Numbered from the stretch's first letter, positions 45,277 to 53,603 are shown. The stretch is 64,000 nt of DNA from VRUE01 sp963728045 (GCA_963728045.1 CAVSIE010000002.1:744001-808000), one strand, 5' to 3'. A program made the numbers and translations. Notes: a model not told the origin generated them from the letters alone.

Positions 45277-45939
45277 TCAGTACGGCGGCAGGTCCTCGTA
45301 CCAGTCGCCGAGCGTCTTGAACGACTTCCAGAAGCGCTGCTTGGCTCCCTCCTCGTCGAGGGATTCGTCGATGTCGGGGGTGTAGAGGGCGTCGATGGTG
45401 GGGGTGAAGGCCTGGATCTCGCCTAGGCGCGGCTCGACCGGGCGGGAGAGGGGCAGTTCGAGACCGTTGAGGACGCGCAGCGCCGGCTCCCCCATGATGA
45501 CGACGATTTTCGGCTGCACGATCGCGATCTCCTCGACCATGCGGCGCACGCATTGCTCGTCGGCGAGGTCGGGCTCGGCGATCGGGCACTTGACGCAGAG
45601 CGTCCCATAGACGACCAGCGGATCGATCCCGAGCCGCTTGAAGCTCTTCATCAGGGCGTTGCCGGCGCGGCCGTAGAAGGCAACGCCCTCTTCGATCTCG
45701 GCGACGCCGGGCGCGTGCTTGACCATGAAGACGTCTGCCTGCGGGTGGCCCGAGCCGAGCACCGGCATCAGCTTGCCGCGCGGGCAGTGCGGGCACTCCT
45801 GCAGCTCGTGGGTCAGCTGGTTGAGCTCGCGGATCGCGCGCTCCAGGTACTTCTCTCTTATCTCGTCGTCGGTCGCCGGCACGCTCGGCGATCTCTTTGA
45901 CGGGCCGGGCGTGGCTCCTTTCGCGGCGCCCGTCTGCAT
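45277..45939 (-). CDS. Atypical uracil-DNA-glycosylase-superfamily protein (family 4/5-like, FeS)
   Basis: 220 residues. Four or five cysteines suggest a 4Fe-4S site: Cys49 and Cys52 (ECPHCPRG), Cys115, Cys118 and Cys130. The fold motifs are recognisable (GRAGNALMK for the family GRAG block). But the usual first motif GEAPGxxED reads KHAPGVAEI, and the late HPS-type motif is not evident. Base-excision activity is thus uncertain. The ATG shares one base with the stop of the PHP gene. Confidence 0.78.
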   Translation of the reverse strand: MQTGAAKGATPGPSKRSPSVPATDDEIREKYLERAIRELNQLTHELQECPHCPRGKLMPVLGSGHPQADVFMVKHAPGVAEIEEGVAFYGRAGNALMKSFKRLGIDPLVVYGTLCVKCPIAEPDLADEQCVRRMVEEIAIVQPKIVVIMGEPALRVLNGLELPLSRPVEPRLGEIQAFTPTIDALYTPDIDESLDEEGAKQRFWKSFKTLGDWYEDLPPY

Positions 45940-47216
45940 CAGCTCTTGCTCGCCGGGCGTCGGCGTCGCGGCCGCCCGCCCCGCACCGGTTTCGCGTTGG
46001 AGACGCGGCGTTTCGGCGCCTTCGGCCGGCCCGTCGTCTGCAGCAGCTTCAGCGCCTGCACGTAGACCAGGTTCTTGTGCTTGCGGACGATGTCGGCGTC
46101 GCGCATCGCCTCGAGGAACTCCTGCGGCCCGTCGAAGTCGTGGATCCGCACTCGCACGCTGCCCAGCCCTTGGGCGACGTGGCTGTCGGAGCCGGCGCCG
46201 GGGACGATCCGGTACTTGCGGGCAAAGCGTTCGGCCTCCTCGTTGAAGGCGGTCAGCGCAACCCGCGGGTTGAAGACCTCGAGGATGTCGACCTCCTCGA
46301 CGATGTCGAGCAGGTGCTCGTAGTCCGGCACGGAGTGGAAGCGGTCGAACGGGTGGGGGACGTAGACCAGGCCCCCCTGGCCGCGGATCGCGGCGATCGT
46401 CTCCGCCATGGTCAGCCCCTTCGGGATCTTCTCCTCGAGGAAGAGGCCGATCACCTCACCCTGCTCGGCGGTCTTCACCTCCTCGGCGACGATCACCTTG
46501 ATGCCCCCCATCTCCTCGGCGATCCGCCGTGCCTCGAGCGCGCCCGAGACCTCGTTGTGGTCGGTGATCGCGATCGCGCCGAGGCCGCGGTCGCGGGCCG
46601 TCTCCAGCAGCACCTCGACCGGGGTCGCGCAGTCGTGCGAGTGGTCGGTGTGCATGTGCAGGTCGACCTCGATCAGCGAGTTGCGGGCGATGCGCGCCCG
46701 CACCTCCGGGTTGCCGGCGGGGTCGTGGCGGCGCGCGGCGATCTGGCGGTAGATCGACTCGAAGCGGTCGGCGACCTCGGCCCAGTCGCGCTCGGGACCG
46801 CCCGGCTCGACCAGCTCGTAGGCGCCGGGGAAGTAGCGCTCCAGCAGCTTGCCGGTGGCGGGCGAGGCGACGGTGCGGGCGTCGAGACGGCCGAAGAGGA
46901 TCTCGACCAGCGGCCGCGCCAGCAGGGTCGAGAGCACCCTCTCCTGCGGCGCGTGGAAGGTGGCGACGTTGAGCGAGTAGGAGTTGCGCAGCGCGGTCGA
47001 GGAGGCGCGCGGGGCAAATGGCTCGTGGACGTGGACGATGTCGAACGAGCTCTTGCGCAGGCGCTCTTTGACCCGGTCGCCGTAACCGGCGACCACCACC
47101 TCGTGCCCGCGCCGCTCCAGCTCTGCCGAGAGCCGTTCGACGTACTCGTTGACCGGGTTGCTGACGCCCCGCCGGTGGGGCGTCACCTGAGCTATCGAGA
47201 GTGAGTCAGCCGGCAC
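45939..47216 (-). CDS. Glycosyltransferase-like N-terminus fused to a PHP-domain phosphoesterase
   Basis: 425 residues from GTG. Residues 1-175 resemble the first Rossmann domain of GT4 glycosyltransferases (QVTPHRRGVSNPVNEYVERL, VHVHEP), without the second catalytic domain. Residues about 183-400 form a PHP domain with DLHMHTDHSHD (185-195) and ITDHNEVSGA, the metal ligands of trinuclear phosphoesterases. The tail is Arg/Lys-rich. It follows ino1 by 13 bp, so phosphorylated inositol or a glycosylated product is a reasonable substrate guess. Confidence 0.82.
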   Translation of the reverse strand: MPADSLSIAQVTPHRRGVSNPVNEYVERLSAELERRGHEVVVAGYGDRVKERLRKSSFDIVHVHEPFAPRASSTALRNSYSLNVATFHAPQERVLSTLLARPLVEILFGRLDARTVASPATGKLLERYFPGAYELVEPGGPERDWAEVADRFESIYRQIAARRHDPAGNPEVRARIARNSLIEVDLHMHTDHSHDCATPVEVLLETARDRGLGAIAITDHNEVSGALEARRIAEEMGGIKVIVAEEVKTAEQGEVIGLFLEEKIPKGLTMAETIAAIRGQGGLVYVPHPFDRFHSVPDYEHLLDIVEEVDILEVFNPRVALTAFNEEAERFARKYRIVPGAGSDSHVAQGLGSVRVRIHDFDGPQEFLEAMRDADIVRKHKNLVYVQALKLLQTTGRPKAPKRRVSNAKPVRGGRPRRRRPASKS

Positions 47217-47229
47217 GGCCCGGCTCGGC

Positions 47230-48387
47230 CTAGGCCGAGACCTTCGCTCCGCCCGCAACCCCAGACTTGCCGCGCGCGTTGGCCGCGATGAACTCCTCGG
47301 TCTGCTCACGCGCCTCGTCGTCGGGGCGCTGCGAGTGCGGCGACTTCATCAGGTAGCTGGAGGGGCCGTCGAGCTGGCCGGCGATGCCGTTGTTGAGCGC
47401 CAGCTTGATCAGCCGCACCGCGTCGATCACGACGCCAGCCGAGTTCGGCGAGTCCCAGACCTCGAGCTTCAGCTCGGCGGTGAGCGGCACGTCGCCGAAG
47501 GCCTTGCCCTCGAGGCGGATGTGCGCCCACTTGCGGTCGGTCAGCCAGGGGACATAGTCCGATGGGCCGACGTGGACGCTGTCCTCGGGCAGGTCATGGC
47601 CCATGATCGAGGTGACCGCGTTGGTCTTCGAGATCTTCTTCGAGTCGAGACGCTCGCGCTCGAGCATGTTGTAGAAGTCCATGTTGCCGCCGACGTTGAG
47701 CTGCGAGGTCCGCTCCAGCCGCACGCCGCGGTCGTGGAAGAGACGGGCGAGCTGGCGGTGGACGATCGTCGCCCCGACCTGGGACTTGATGTCGTCGCCG
47801 ATGATCGGCAGGCCCTTCTCCTGGAAGCGCTTGTCCCAGTAGTCCTCGCGAGCGATGAAGACAGGCAGGCAGTTGACGAAGCCGACCCCGGCCGCGAGCG
47901 CCTGCTCGACGTACCACTTGGTCGCCTCCTCGGAGCCGACCGGCAGGTAGCAGACGAGCACGTCCGCTTTCGTCTCTTTGAGGATCCCGACGACGTCGGC
48001 GGTTTCGCCCGGCGCCTTTTTGATCTTCTCCTTCAGGTACTTGCCGAGGCCGTCGTGGGTCATCCCCCGCTCGACCTTGACGCCGATCTCCGGCGCCTCG
48101 GCGAACTTGATCGTGTCGTTCTGGCCCGACCAGATCGCCTCGGAGAGGTCCTTGCCGACCTTCTCGGAATCGATGTCGAAGGCGGCGACGAACTCGACGT
48201 CGCGCACGTGGTAGCCGCCGAGGTCGACGTGCATCAGGCCGGGAACTTCCTCGGAGGGGTCGGCGTCCTTGTAGTAGTGGACACCCTGGATGAAGGAGTT
48301 GGCGCAGTTGCCGACGCCGACGATCGCGACGCGGACTTTCTCGTCTGTGCGGCCGGCGCCGTTGCTTGCTCCGTTGGTATCGCTCAT
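47230..48387 (-). CDS. ino1: Inositol-3-phosphate synthase
   Basis: 385 residues. The NAD motif VGVGNCANSFIQG (about 24-36), GDDIKSQVGATIVHR and LNVGGNMDFYNML are diagnostic of actinobacterial Ino1. It converts glucose-6-phosphate to inositol-3-phosphate with NAD as recycled cofactor. Downstream products feed phosphatidylinositol and possibly mycothiol-like pools. It lies between the CDP-alcohol phosphotransferase and the GT-PHP gene, all on one strand. Confidence 0.97.
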   Translation of the reverse strand: MSDTNGASNGAGRTDEKVRVAIVGVGNCANSFIQGVHYYKDADPSEEVPGLMHVDLGGYHVRDVEFVAAFDIDSEKVGKDLSEAIWSGQNDTIKFAEAPEIGVKVERGMTHDGLGKYLKEKIKKAPGETADVVGILKETKADVLVCYLPVGSEEATKWYVEQALAAGVGFVNCLPVFIAREDYWDKRFQEKGLPIIGDDIKSQVGATIVHRQLARLFHDRGVRLERTSQLNVGGNMDFYNMLERERLDSKKISKTNAVTSIMGHDLPEDSVHVGPSDYVPWLTDRKWAHIRLEGKAFGDVPLTAELKLEVWDSPNSAGVVIDAVRLIKLALNNGIAGQLDGPSSYLMKSPHSQRPDDEAREQTEEFIAANARGKSGVAGGAKVSA

Positions 48388-48448
48388 GAAGTCTGGGAAT
48401 CCTTCCTCGTCTCGCTAGGTGGCAAAGCACACCTGCGGTCGGGAGTTG

Positions 48449-49117
48449 TTACAGGTCGGGAGTAGCGGAGGTCTCGCCTGAGAGCTGGTTGCGGACATGC
48501 CATACGCGCTGGATCGCAGTGAAGGTGGTCAGGGCGGCGATCACGTAGATCGAGGGAGCCAGTAGCTCGAAATCGCCGATCCCAGCACCCTTCGCGAAGA
48601 CCAAGCCGATGGAGAGGATAACTACCCTCACGGGACGCGTGGCCAAACCGACCTTGCACTCGACCCCAAGCGCCTCGGCGCGCGCTCGCGTGTATGAGAC
48701 CATCAGCGAGCCGAGCACGGCGACCACGCACATCGCAGCGGCGAAGTCCTGGCCGGTGGCGGCGAAGTAGCCGGCCACCGCCGCCAGCACGATCCCCTCC
48801 TCGATCCGGTCGACGGTCGAGTCGAGGAAGGCGCCGAACAGCGTCCCCTTGCCCGACATCCGCGAGTAGCGGCCGTCGAGCGTGTCCATCACCGAGCCGA
48901 CGATGAAGGCGACCCCGGCGAGGAAGAAGAGTCGCTGCGTGACCAAGCCCGCGGCGACCAGATTGAGGGCCAAGCCGACGATCGAGATCGCGTTCGGGGT
49001 CAGCCGCGACTCGATCAGGCGGTTGCGCGCGTAGTCGCGCAGCTCCTGCCCGTTGCGGGACGAGCGGCCGTTGCTGCGGCGGCTGCTCGCGCCCTTCGAG
49101 GGCGCCGAAGAATCCAT
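48449..49117 (-). CDS. CDP-alcohol phosphatidyltransferase, probably phosphatidylinositol-phosphate synthase
   Basis: 222 residues, about six helices. The metal and CDP motif is complete: Asp78, Asp81-Gly82, Arg86, then Asp99 and Asp103 (MDTLDGRYSRMSGKG, AFLDSTVDR). Adjacent ino1 supports inositol-phosphate as acceptor, giving phosphatidylinositol phosphate; PgsA activity is the alternative. I use the ATG at 49117. The N-terminal 25 residues are Ser/Arg-rich and cytoplasmic. Confidence 0.88.
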   Translation of the reverse strand: MDSSAPSKGASSRRSNGRSSRNGQELRDYARNRLIESRLTPNAISIVGLALNLVAAGLVTQRLFFLAGVAFIVGSVMDTLDGRYSRMSGKGTLFGAFLDSTVDRIEEGIVLAAVAGYFAATGQDFAAAMCVVAVLGSLMVSYTRARAEALGVECKVGLATRPVRVVILSIGLVFAKGAGIGDFELLAPSIYVIAALTTFTAIQRVWHVRNQLSGETSATPDL

Positions 49118-49149
49118 TGACGTGAGGCTAGACGATGGCGGCGTCGCCG

Positions 49150-49929
49150 CTACGCCTCGGCCTCTTGAGGCGAGCTCGTGCGCCACGCCCAGGCCTCCGG
49201 CCGGGCGCGGGCGAGCAGTCGGTGGGCGACGAGTGCCGAGACGGCGGCGACCATCCAGCCCAAAGCGATGTCGGCCCAGTAGTGGTTGCCGGTGACGACC
49301 ACGACCCAGGCGACCAGCAGCGGCCAGGCCAGCCAGAACGCCTTCATCGCCCGGCTGCGGACCAACCGCGCGCCGCTGAGGCCGATCATCGCCGAGAAGG
49401 CGCAGTGCATGCTGGGCACCGCCGCGTAGGGGTTGATGAAGAGTTTCGCCAGCGCCGAGTCGTGGTTGACGCTGGAGAAGTCGTTGATCGTGTCGACGAA
49501 GCCGTACTCGGGATAGAACCGGGGCGGCGCCGTCGCGTAGAACGTGTAGCCGACCAGGGCCAGCCCCATGGCGACGATGAACATGTTGCGGACGAAGTAG
49601 AAGGCTTCGTTGCGGAAGAAGTAGAGCCAGAAGAAGAAGGCGACGACGATCGCGAACTGGCTGTTCATGTAGACCTGGTTGGCGAAGTCGACGATCCAGT
49701 CGAATTTGAGGAAGAAGGCCTGGAGGCCCGGCTCGAAGAAGGTCCCGGTCGCCTTCTCGGCATCGATGATCTGCTGGCCGTGGGCGAAGGCGGTCGCGCG
49801 CTGGCCGTCGGAGATCCCGCGGACGGTCTCGTAGCAGAGGTCGACGACTATGAGCAGGCCAATCTGGCGGCCGAGGTCTCCCCAGCCGTGCGGCAGCTTG
49901 GCCGTGATTGCTGCAAAAGCACGCGCCAT
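49150..49929 (-). CDS. PAP2/AUR1-type membrane phosphatase
   Basis: 259 residues. Phosphatase motifs PSMHCAFS and GNHYWADIALGW carry the two catalytic histidines; several helices surround them. The layout resembles the PAP2 group with inositol-phosphorylceramide-synthase AUR1. In line with PI synthesis genes it may dephosphorylate phosphatidylinositol phosphate or transfer an inositol-phosphate head group. It begins 32 bp upstream of the CDP-alcohol transferase. Confidence 0.88.
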   Translation of the reverse strand: MARAFAAITAKLPHGWGDLGRQIGLLIVVDLCYETVRGISDGQRATAFAHGQQIIDAEKATGTFFEPGLQAFFLKFDWIVDFANQVYMNSQFAIVVAFFFWLYFFRNEAFYFVRNMFIVAMGLALVGYTFYATAPPRFYPEYGFVDTINDFSSVNHDSALAKLFINPYAAVPSMHCAFSAMIGLSGARLVRSRAMKAFWLAWPLLVAWVVVVTGNHYWADIALGWMVAAVSALVAHRLLARARPEAWAWRTSSPQEAEA

Positions 49930-49969
49930 CCGGCAATTGTAATTACCCGGTTAACGGGGGGCAGGTGGT

Positions 49970-50064
49970 GGGCAGGGTAGGGATGCGCTCGCCCCGACAA
50001 GTGCCGCGCTAATTAGCGCGGCACTTTGAGTATCCGTCGGTTCGAGCGCATCCCTACCCCGCCC
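49970..50064. repeat. 95-bp nested-palindrome element, copy B
   Basis: Outer arms 49970-49991 and 50043-50064 pair at 21 of 22 positions. The inner palindrome 49999-50026 has arms AAGTGCCGCG and CGCGGCACTT around CTAATTAG. Spacing (22-7-28-16-22) equals copy A exactly. Two inner-arm positions differ from copy A and both are compensated on the opposite arm. It lies after the alpha/beta hydrolase stop and upstream of the PAP2 gene, both leftward. Confidence 0.85.
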
Positions 50065-50080
50065 AAAAGCCGCCGCTCAG

Positions 50081-50896
50081 CTACTCGACGAATTCCAATA
50101 CTCGGTCTACGACAGATGGGTCGTCGATCCAGGGCCAGTGGCCGGCGCCGGAGACGATCTCTGCTTCTGCGCTTGGCAGAGCTTTGGCGTAGTCGTGGGC
50201 GAATTTGGTTGGTAGGTAGGGGTCGCGGTCGCCCCAGAGGACCAGGGCGGGGCAGGCGAGCTTGCCTAGGTCGCGGCCGGCGGCGGCCAGGCGGTCCGGG
50301 TCGGCGTCGCGGTAGAGCTGGAGGACGGCGCGCTTGGTGTCCCTATCCCAGTGGCGCCAAGTCGAGTCGACGAACTCAGGCGGCATCGCGCTGCGGTCGC
50401 CGCGGGCCTGGCGCAGCGTCAGCGCCATGAAGCGCTTGGTCGAAGTCGCGTTGGCGATCTCCCCCGCCGGGCGGCGGCGCCAAACCTGCGCCACCCAGTG
50501 CCAGCGGTATCCCGGCAGCAGCGGCACGGCGTTGATCGCGACCAGCTTCTCGACGCGCTCCGGTCGCCGCTGCGCGCCGATCAGCGCCAGCGAGCCCCAG
50601 TCGTGCACGACCAGCCTGTGCTCCGCCACTCCCAGCTGTTCGAGGCAGCGATCGAGGAAGGCCGAGAGGCCGTGCATCGTGTAGTCGAAGTCGCGCGGCT
50701 TGTCCGACCTGCCCCAGCCCGGCATGTCGATCGCAATGGCAGGGCCAGGACTGCGCTCGAGGAACGGCATCCAGTCCTCGCCATGCGTCGGGCTCCCATG
50801 GCAATAAACCGTCGGCGTCCCGTCCCCCGCCACCCGCCGGCAGAACACCCGCACCCCGTCCACCACAAGCTCGGATCCTTCGACCGCACCTGCCAT
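50081..50896 (-). CDS. Alpha/beta hydrolase, epoxide hydrolase/haloalkane dehalogenase-like
   Basis: 271 residues. The nucleophile elbow is VVHDWGSLAL, so the nucleophile is Asp99 and not Ser, as in epoxide hydrolases and dehalogenases. The oxyanion region is CHGSPTHGEDW and the late histidine sits in GAGHWPWIDDP. The physiological substrate is unknown. Its start lies 33 bp from the 86-bp repeat. Confidence 0.88.
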   Translation of the reverse strand: MAGAVEGSELVVDGVRVFCRRVAGDGTPTVYCHGSPTHGEDWMPFLERSPGPAIAIDMPGWGRSDKPRDFDYTMHGLSAFLDRCLEQLGVAEHRLVVHDWGSLALIGAQRRPERVEKLVAINAVPLLPGYRWHWVAQVWRRRPAGEIANATSTKRFMALTLRQARGDRSAMPPEFVDSTWRHWDRDTKRAVLQLYRDADPDRLAAAGRDLGKLACPALVLWGDRDPYLPTKFAHDYAKALPSAEAEIVSGAGHWPWIDDPSVVDRVLEFVE

Positions 50897-50929
50897 TGGG
50901 CTGAACCATATGCGGGAGACGTGGCTCGG

Positions 50930-51015
50930 GCGGGTGGCGCCGTAGGGGGTACCGCCCCTGAGGAAGCTTTAGCTACCGGAAGGGGCGGTGGGTCCCCTGC
51001 GGCGACAGGCCCCGC
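50930..51015 (-). repeat. 86-bp imperfect-hairpin repeat, intergenic copy
   Basis: Read on the minus strand it matches 55547-55632 at 82 of 86 positions. Nested stems are visible: GCCGCAGGGG with CCCCCTACGGC, and CCGCCCC with GGGGCGG, topped by an AGCTAAAGCT loop. It fills the gap between the divergent hydrolase and nth genes, so it may carry or disturb their promoters. Confidence 0.88.
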
Positions 51016-51037
51016 CCGCCAGTAGGGTCGCGCCCGG

Positions 51038-51700
51038 ATGTGGAAGCGACCCGAAAAGCGGCGGGTGCGGGCGATTCGCGACCGCTTGCGGGAGATGTAC
51101 GGGCAGCCGGTCAACGAGCCGCACGGCGATGCGATCGCCGAGCTGGTCCGCACTGTGCTCTCCCAGCACACCAACGACCGCAACCGCGACCGTGCCTTCG
51201 ACAGCCTGCGCGAGCGCCTCCCCACCTGGGAGGAAGTGCGCGACGCGCCGGTGAGCGAGGTCGAGGAGGGGATCCGCCCGGGCGGGCTCGCCAAGCAGAA
51301 GGCGCCGCGCATCCAGGCGATCCTCGAGCAGCTGGGCGAGGACCCCGACATCGACTGGCTCGAGAGCGCTCCCCGCGAGGAGTCGCTGGCCTACCTGACC
51401 TCGCTGCCGGGCGTCGGTCGCAAGACCGCCGCCTGCGTCCTGATCTTCACCTGGGGGATCCCGGAGATCCCGGTCGACGTCCATGTCTACCGCGTCGGCG
51501 GGCGGCTCGGGCTGTTCCCGCCGAAGGCCTCGTTCGAGCGGGCCCACGACGAGATGATGGCGATCGTCGACCCCGAGGATGCCTATGAGCTGCACATGAA
51601 CCTGATCCAGCACGGACGCCAGGTCTGCCGGCCGACGCCGCGCTGCGAGGAGTGCGCGCTACGCCGGATGTGCCCCTGGTACCGTGCCGAGCGCAAATGA
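51038..51700 (+). CDS. nth: Endonuclease III-type DNA glycosylase/AP lyase
   Basis: 220 residues. Helix-hairpin-helix LPGVGRKTAACVL carries the catalytic Lys129; Asp147 sits in PVDVHVYRV. The 4Fe-4S cysteines are 197, 203, 206 and 212. It removes oxidised pyrimidines from DNA. The first bases overlap no repeat, but the start lies 23 bp after the 86-bp element. Confidence 0.93.
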   Translation: MWKRPEKRRVRAIRDRLREMYGQPVNEPHGDAIAELVRTVLSQHTNDRNRDRAFDSLRERLPTWEEVRDAPVSEVEEGIRPGGLAKQKAPRIQAILEQLGEDPDIDWLESAPREESLAYLTSLPGVGRKTAACVLIFTWGIPEIPVDVHVYRVGGRLGLFPPKASFERAHDEMMAIVDPEDAYELHMNLIQHGRQVCRPTPRCEECALRRMCPWYRAERK

Positions 51701-52113
51701 GCCGAAAGACGTTCGTCATCTTCGGGCTGGTGGTCGTTTTCCTCGCGGTCCTGATCCCGTGGCTCGCCTTCCGCGCCGACGGCGACGCGGAGCGGGGAGC
51801 GCTGGAGGTCCCCGCCAGCCTGGAGGAAGGGCAGGCGCTCTTCCAGGACAACTGCGGCAACTGCCACACGCTCTACGCGGCGGGAACCGACGGCAACTTC
51901 GGTCCCGATCTCGACATCACCCTGGCCGAAAACGGGTTGCCTGAAGGCGAGGGCGCGACCGAAACGATCGAAGCGACCAAAGGCCGCGTGCTCAACGCGA
52001 TCGAAAAAGGCATCGACGGTGGCGAACCCGGTCGCATGCCCGGCGGGATCCTCTCCGGCGAACAGGCCGAGGAAGTCGCCGAATTCGTCGCCCACACCGC
52101 CGGCAGCGGCTGA
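51697..52113 (+). CDS. Membrane-anchored c-type cytochrome
   Basis: 138 residues. An N-terminal helix (about 6-25) anchors the protein outside the membrane. Haem is bound at CGNCH (Cys53, Cys56, His57), and GRMPGG gives the probable methionine ligand. The ATG overlaps the nth stop (ATGA). It is a small electron carrier; no oxidase genes are adjacent. Confidence 0.9.
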   Translation: MSRKTFVIFGLVVVFLAVLIPWLAFRADGDAERGALEVPASLEEGQALFQDNCGNCHTLYAAGTDGNFGPDLDITLAENGLPEGEGATETIEATKGRVLNAIEKGIDGGEPGRMPGGILSGEQAEEVAEFVAHTAGSG

Positions 52114-52124
52114 GCCCCAAAGCC

Positions 52125-52150
52125 GAGGGGGCGGATCGCTCCGCCCCCTC
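52125..52150. terminator. Hairpin terminator between convergent genes
   Basis: An 11-bp perfect stem, GAGGGGGCGGA with TCCGCCCCCTC, closes a TCGC loop 11 bp after the cytochrome stop. No T run follows on either side. It lies before the convergent secreted EEP gene and could serve both. Confidence 0.75.
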
Positions 52151-52170
52151 GACCGTCAGGGCACTCTCTT

Positions 52171-53370
52171 CTAGCGCTGGAAACGCAGCTCGCTGAAGAC
52201 GCCTGCGTGGTCTGAGCTCCAGAAGCCGTTGACCGGCTGGAGCCCGGTGACCGTCGATGACTCCAGCGTCACCTGGTCGGGGTCCCGGGTCAGGATGTGG
52301 TCGACCTGGTGGTCGAAGTCGTCGGGACCGGCTCCCGCTTCTTCTGCCGCTTTCACCTCCAGCAGGCTCGAGTCGAGACAGCAGCTGAGCGGGTTGTCTG
52401 TGCTGCGCTTGACCATGCCCGCTGCTTTCAGGACTTCGAAGGCCAGCGTGTCGGGGCCAGTGACCGTTTTGTCATCGGAGTTCAGATCGCCGAGCAGCAC
52501 GACCGGCAGCTCGCTCGTCGCCGGGCCGCTGGGAGCGACCAGCTCCCCCGCCTGCAGAGCGCGGAAGTTAGGCTCGAACGCCTCCAGGTGGGTGTTGACG
52601 AAGCGGAACGGGTGGCTGCCGCGAACCTTGGCGTCGGTCGCCGTCCAGCCCCTGAGGATCGGCACCGTGGCGCCGAGGATTTTCACCGGGAGCGGGTTGG
52701 CGAAGTTCGCCGATTGCTCGTTCCAGGTCTGGACTCCGGCTCCGTGCCGGACGAGGATCACGTCGCGCATCGTCAGGCGGCCGTTGATCTCGGCGTCGGC
52801 GAGTTCCCCGCCGAGGCCATCGCCGGCTTTGCCGTTCTCATCGGCCGGGGCCTCGAGGTCGAACTCGTTCTGGGAGATGACGACGCTGTATTGCGGCTTG
52901 CCGTGGCCGGACCTGCCCTTACCCGCGTTGAGCTCGTCGAGCAGGAGCTGAAGGTAGTCGTAGCGGACCGTCGTCGCGCTCGGGCCTTTGGTCAGCACTT
53001 CGGGGTTGACCGGGGCGGTGCGCCACAGCGCCACCTCCTGCAGGCCAACCAGGTCGGGCCTCGTCTCGAGGATCTCGTCGGCCAGCCCCTCTGCCCGTGT
53101 CGGGAAGTCGTTGGCGGTGACTTCGCGCAGGATTTTGCCGTTGGCCGCGGCGAAGGCTTTCAGGCTCGGAGCGAAGATCGCCGGCGTCAGGTCCGCGCCC
53201 AGATAGACGTTGCGGGTCATCACGCCCGCGACCTTGCCGTGGCCCCGGTCGTGAAAGCTGTGGTGGTGGCTCTGCTTCGCGGCAGCTGAGCCGGGTAGGA
53301 GCAGAGCGAAGGCAAGTGCGACGATGATCGCCGGCAGCAGTCGCCGGACAGTTGCGTGAGCTTGGTTCAA
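52171..53370 (-). CDS. Secreted EEP-family nuclease/phosphodiesterase
   Basis: 399 residues from TTG, which has AGGAGGAAG about 7 bp upstream. A signal peptide (about 1-31) is followed by a His-rich stretch (KQSHHHSFHDRGHG). EEP motifs are MTRNVYLGADL, LVGLQEVALW (metal Glu), NTHLEAF, LLGDLNSDD and WSSDHAGVF. It probably cleaves extracellular nucleic acid or phosphodiesters for phosphate. Confidence 0.9.
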   Translation of the reverse strand: MNQAHATVRRLLPAIIVALAFALLLPGSAAAKQSHHHSFHDRGHGKVAGVMTRNVYLGADLTPAIFAPSLKAFAAANGKILREVTANDFPTRAEGLADEILETRPDLVGLQEVALWRTAPVNPEVLTKGPSATTVRYDYLQLLLDELNAGKGRSGHGKPQYSVVISQNEFDLEAPADENGKAGDGLGGELADAEINGRLTMRDVILVRHGAGVQTWNEQSANFANPLPVKILGATVPILRGWTATDAKVRGSHPFRFVNTHLEAFEPNFRALQAGELVAPSGPATSELPVVLLGDLNSDDKTVTGPDTLAFEVLKAAGMVKRSTDNPLSCCLDSSLLEVKAAEEAGAGPDDFDHQVDHILTRDPDQVTLESSTVTGLQPVNGFWSSDHAGVFSELRFQR

Positions 53371-53501
53371 GATGCTTCCTCCTCATCCGAGATCCCGTCG
53401 GTGGGATCGCTTGGGGTTGAGGCGCCTCCGGCCTAACAGCATCTGCAACACCCATCTGCCCGGGCCCGCTGCTCGTGAAACCCAGACACGAGGCAGTCGA
53501 T

Positions 53502-53565
53502 TTGAACTAAGTCGAAAATATGCCATACTCGGACTTAGATTTTTAGAGTCTCCCGACGGGACTCT
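53502..53565 (+). promoter_or_regulatory. Candidate dnaK promoter with two inverted repeats
   Basis: TTGAAC (53502-53507) and CATACT (53524-53529) are 16 bp apart. The arms CTAAGTC (53507-53513) and GACTTAG (53532-53538) form a perfect inverted repeat around the -10. A second pair, AGAGTC (53545-53550) and GACTCT (53560-53565), lies in the leader. Neither matches the HAIR spacing known for HspR. The rest of the 233-bp gap also has GATCCC/GGGATC at 53391-53408 and no gene. Confidence 0.45.
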
Positions 53566-53603
53566 CCCAGTCCATCGACCAATACTCCCTGGAGGTACGC
53601 AGC

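Noticed and set aside
53371..53603. HspR HAIR operator upstream of dnaK
   Set aside because: No CTTGAGT-7-ACTCAAG or close variant with the right spacing is present; the inverted repeats seen have other sequence and spacing.
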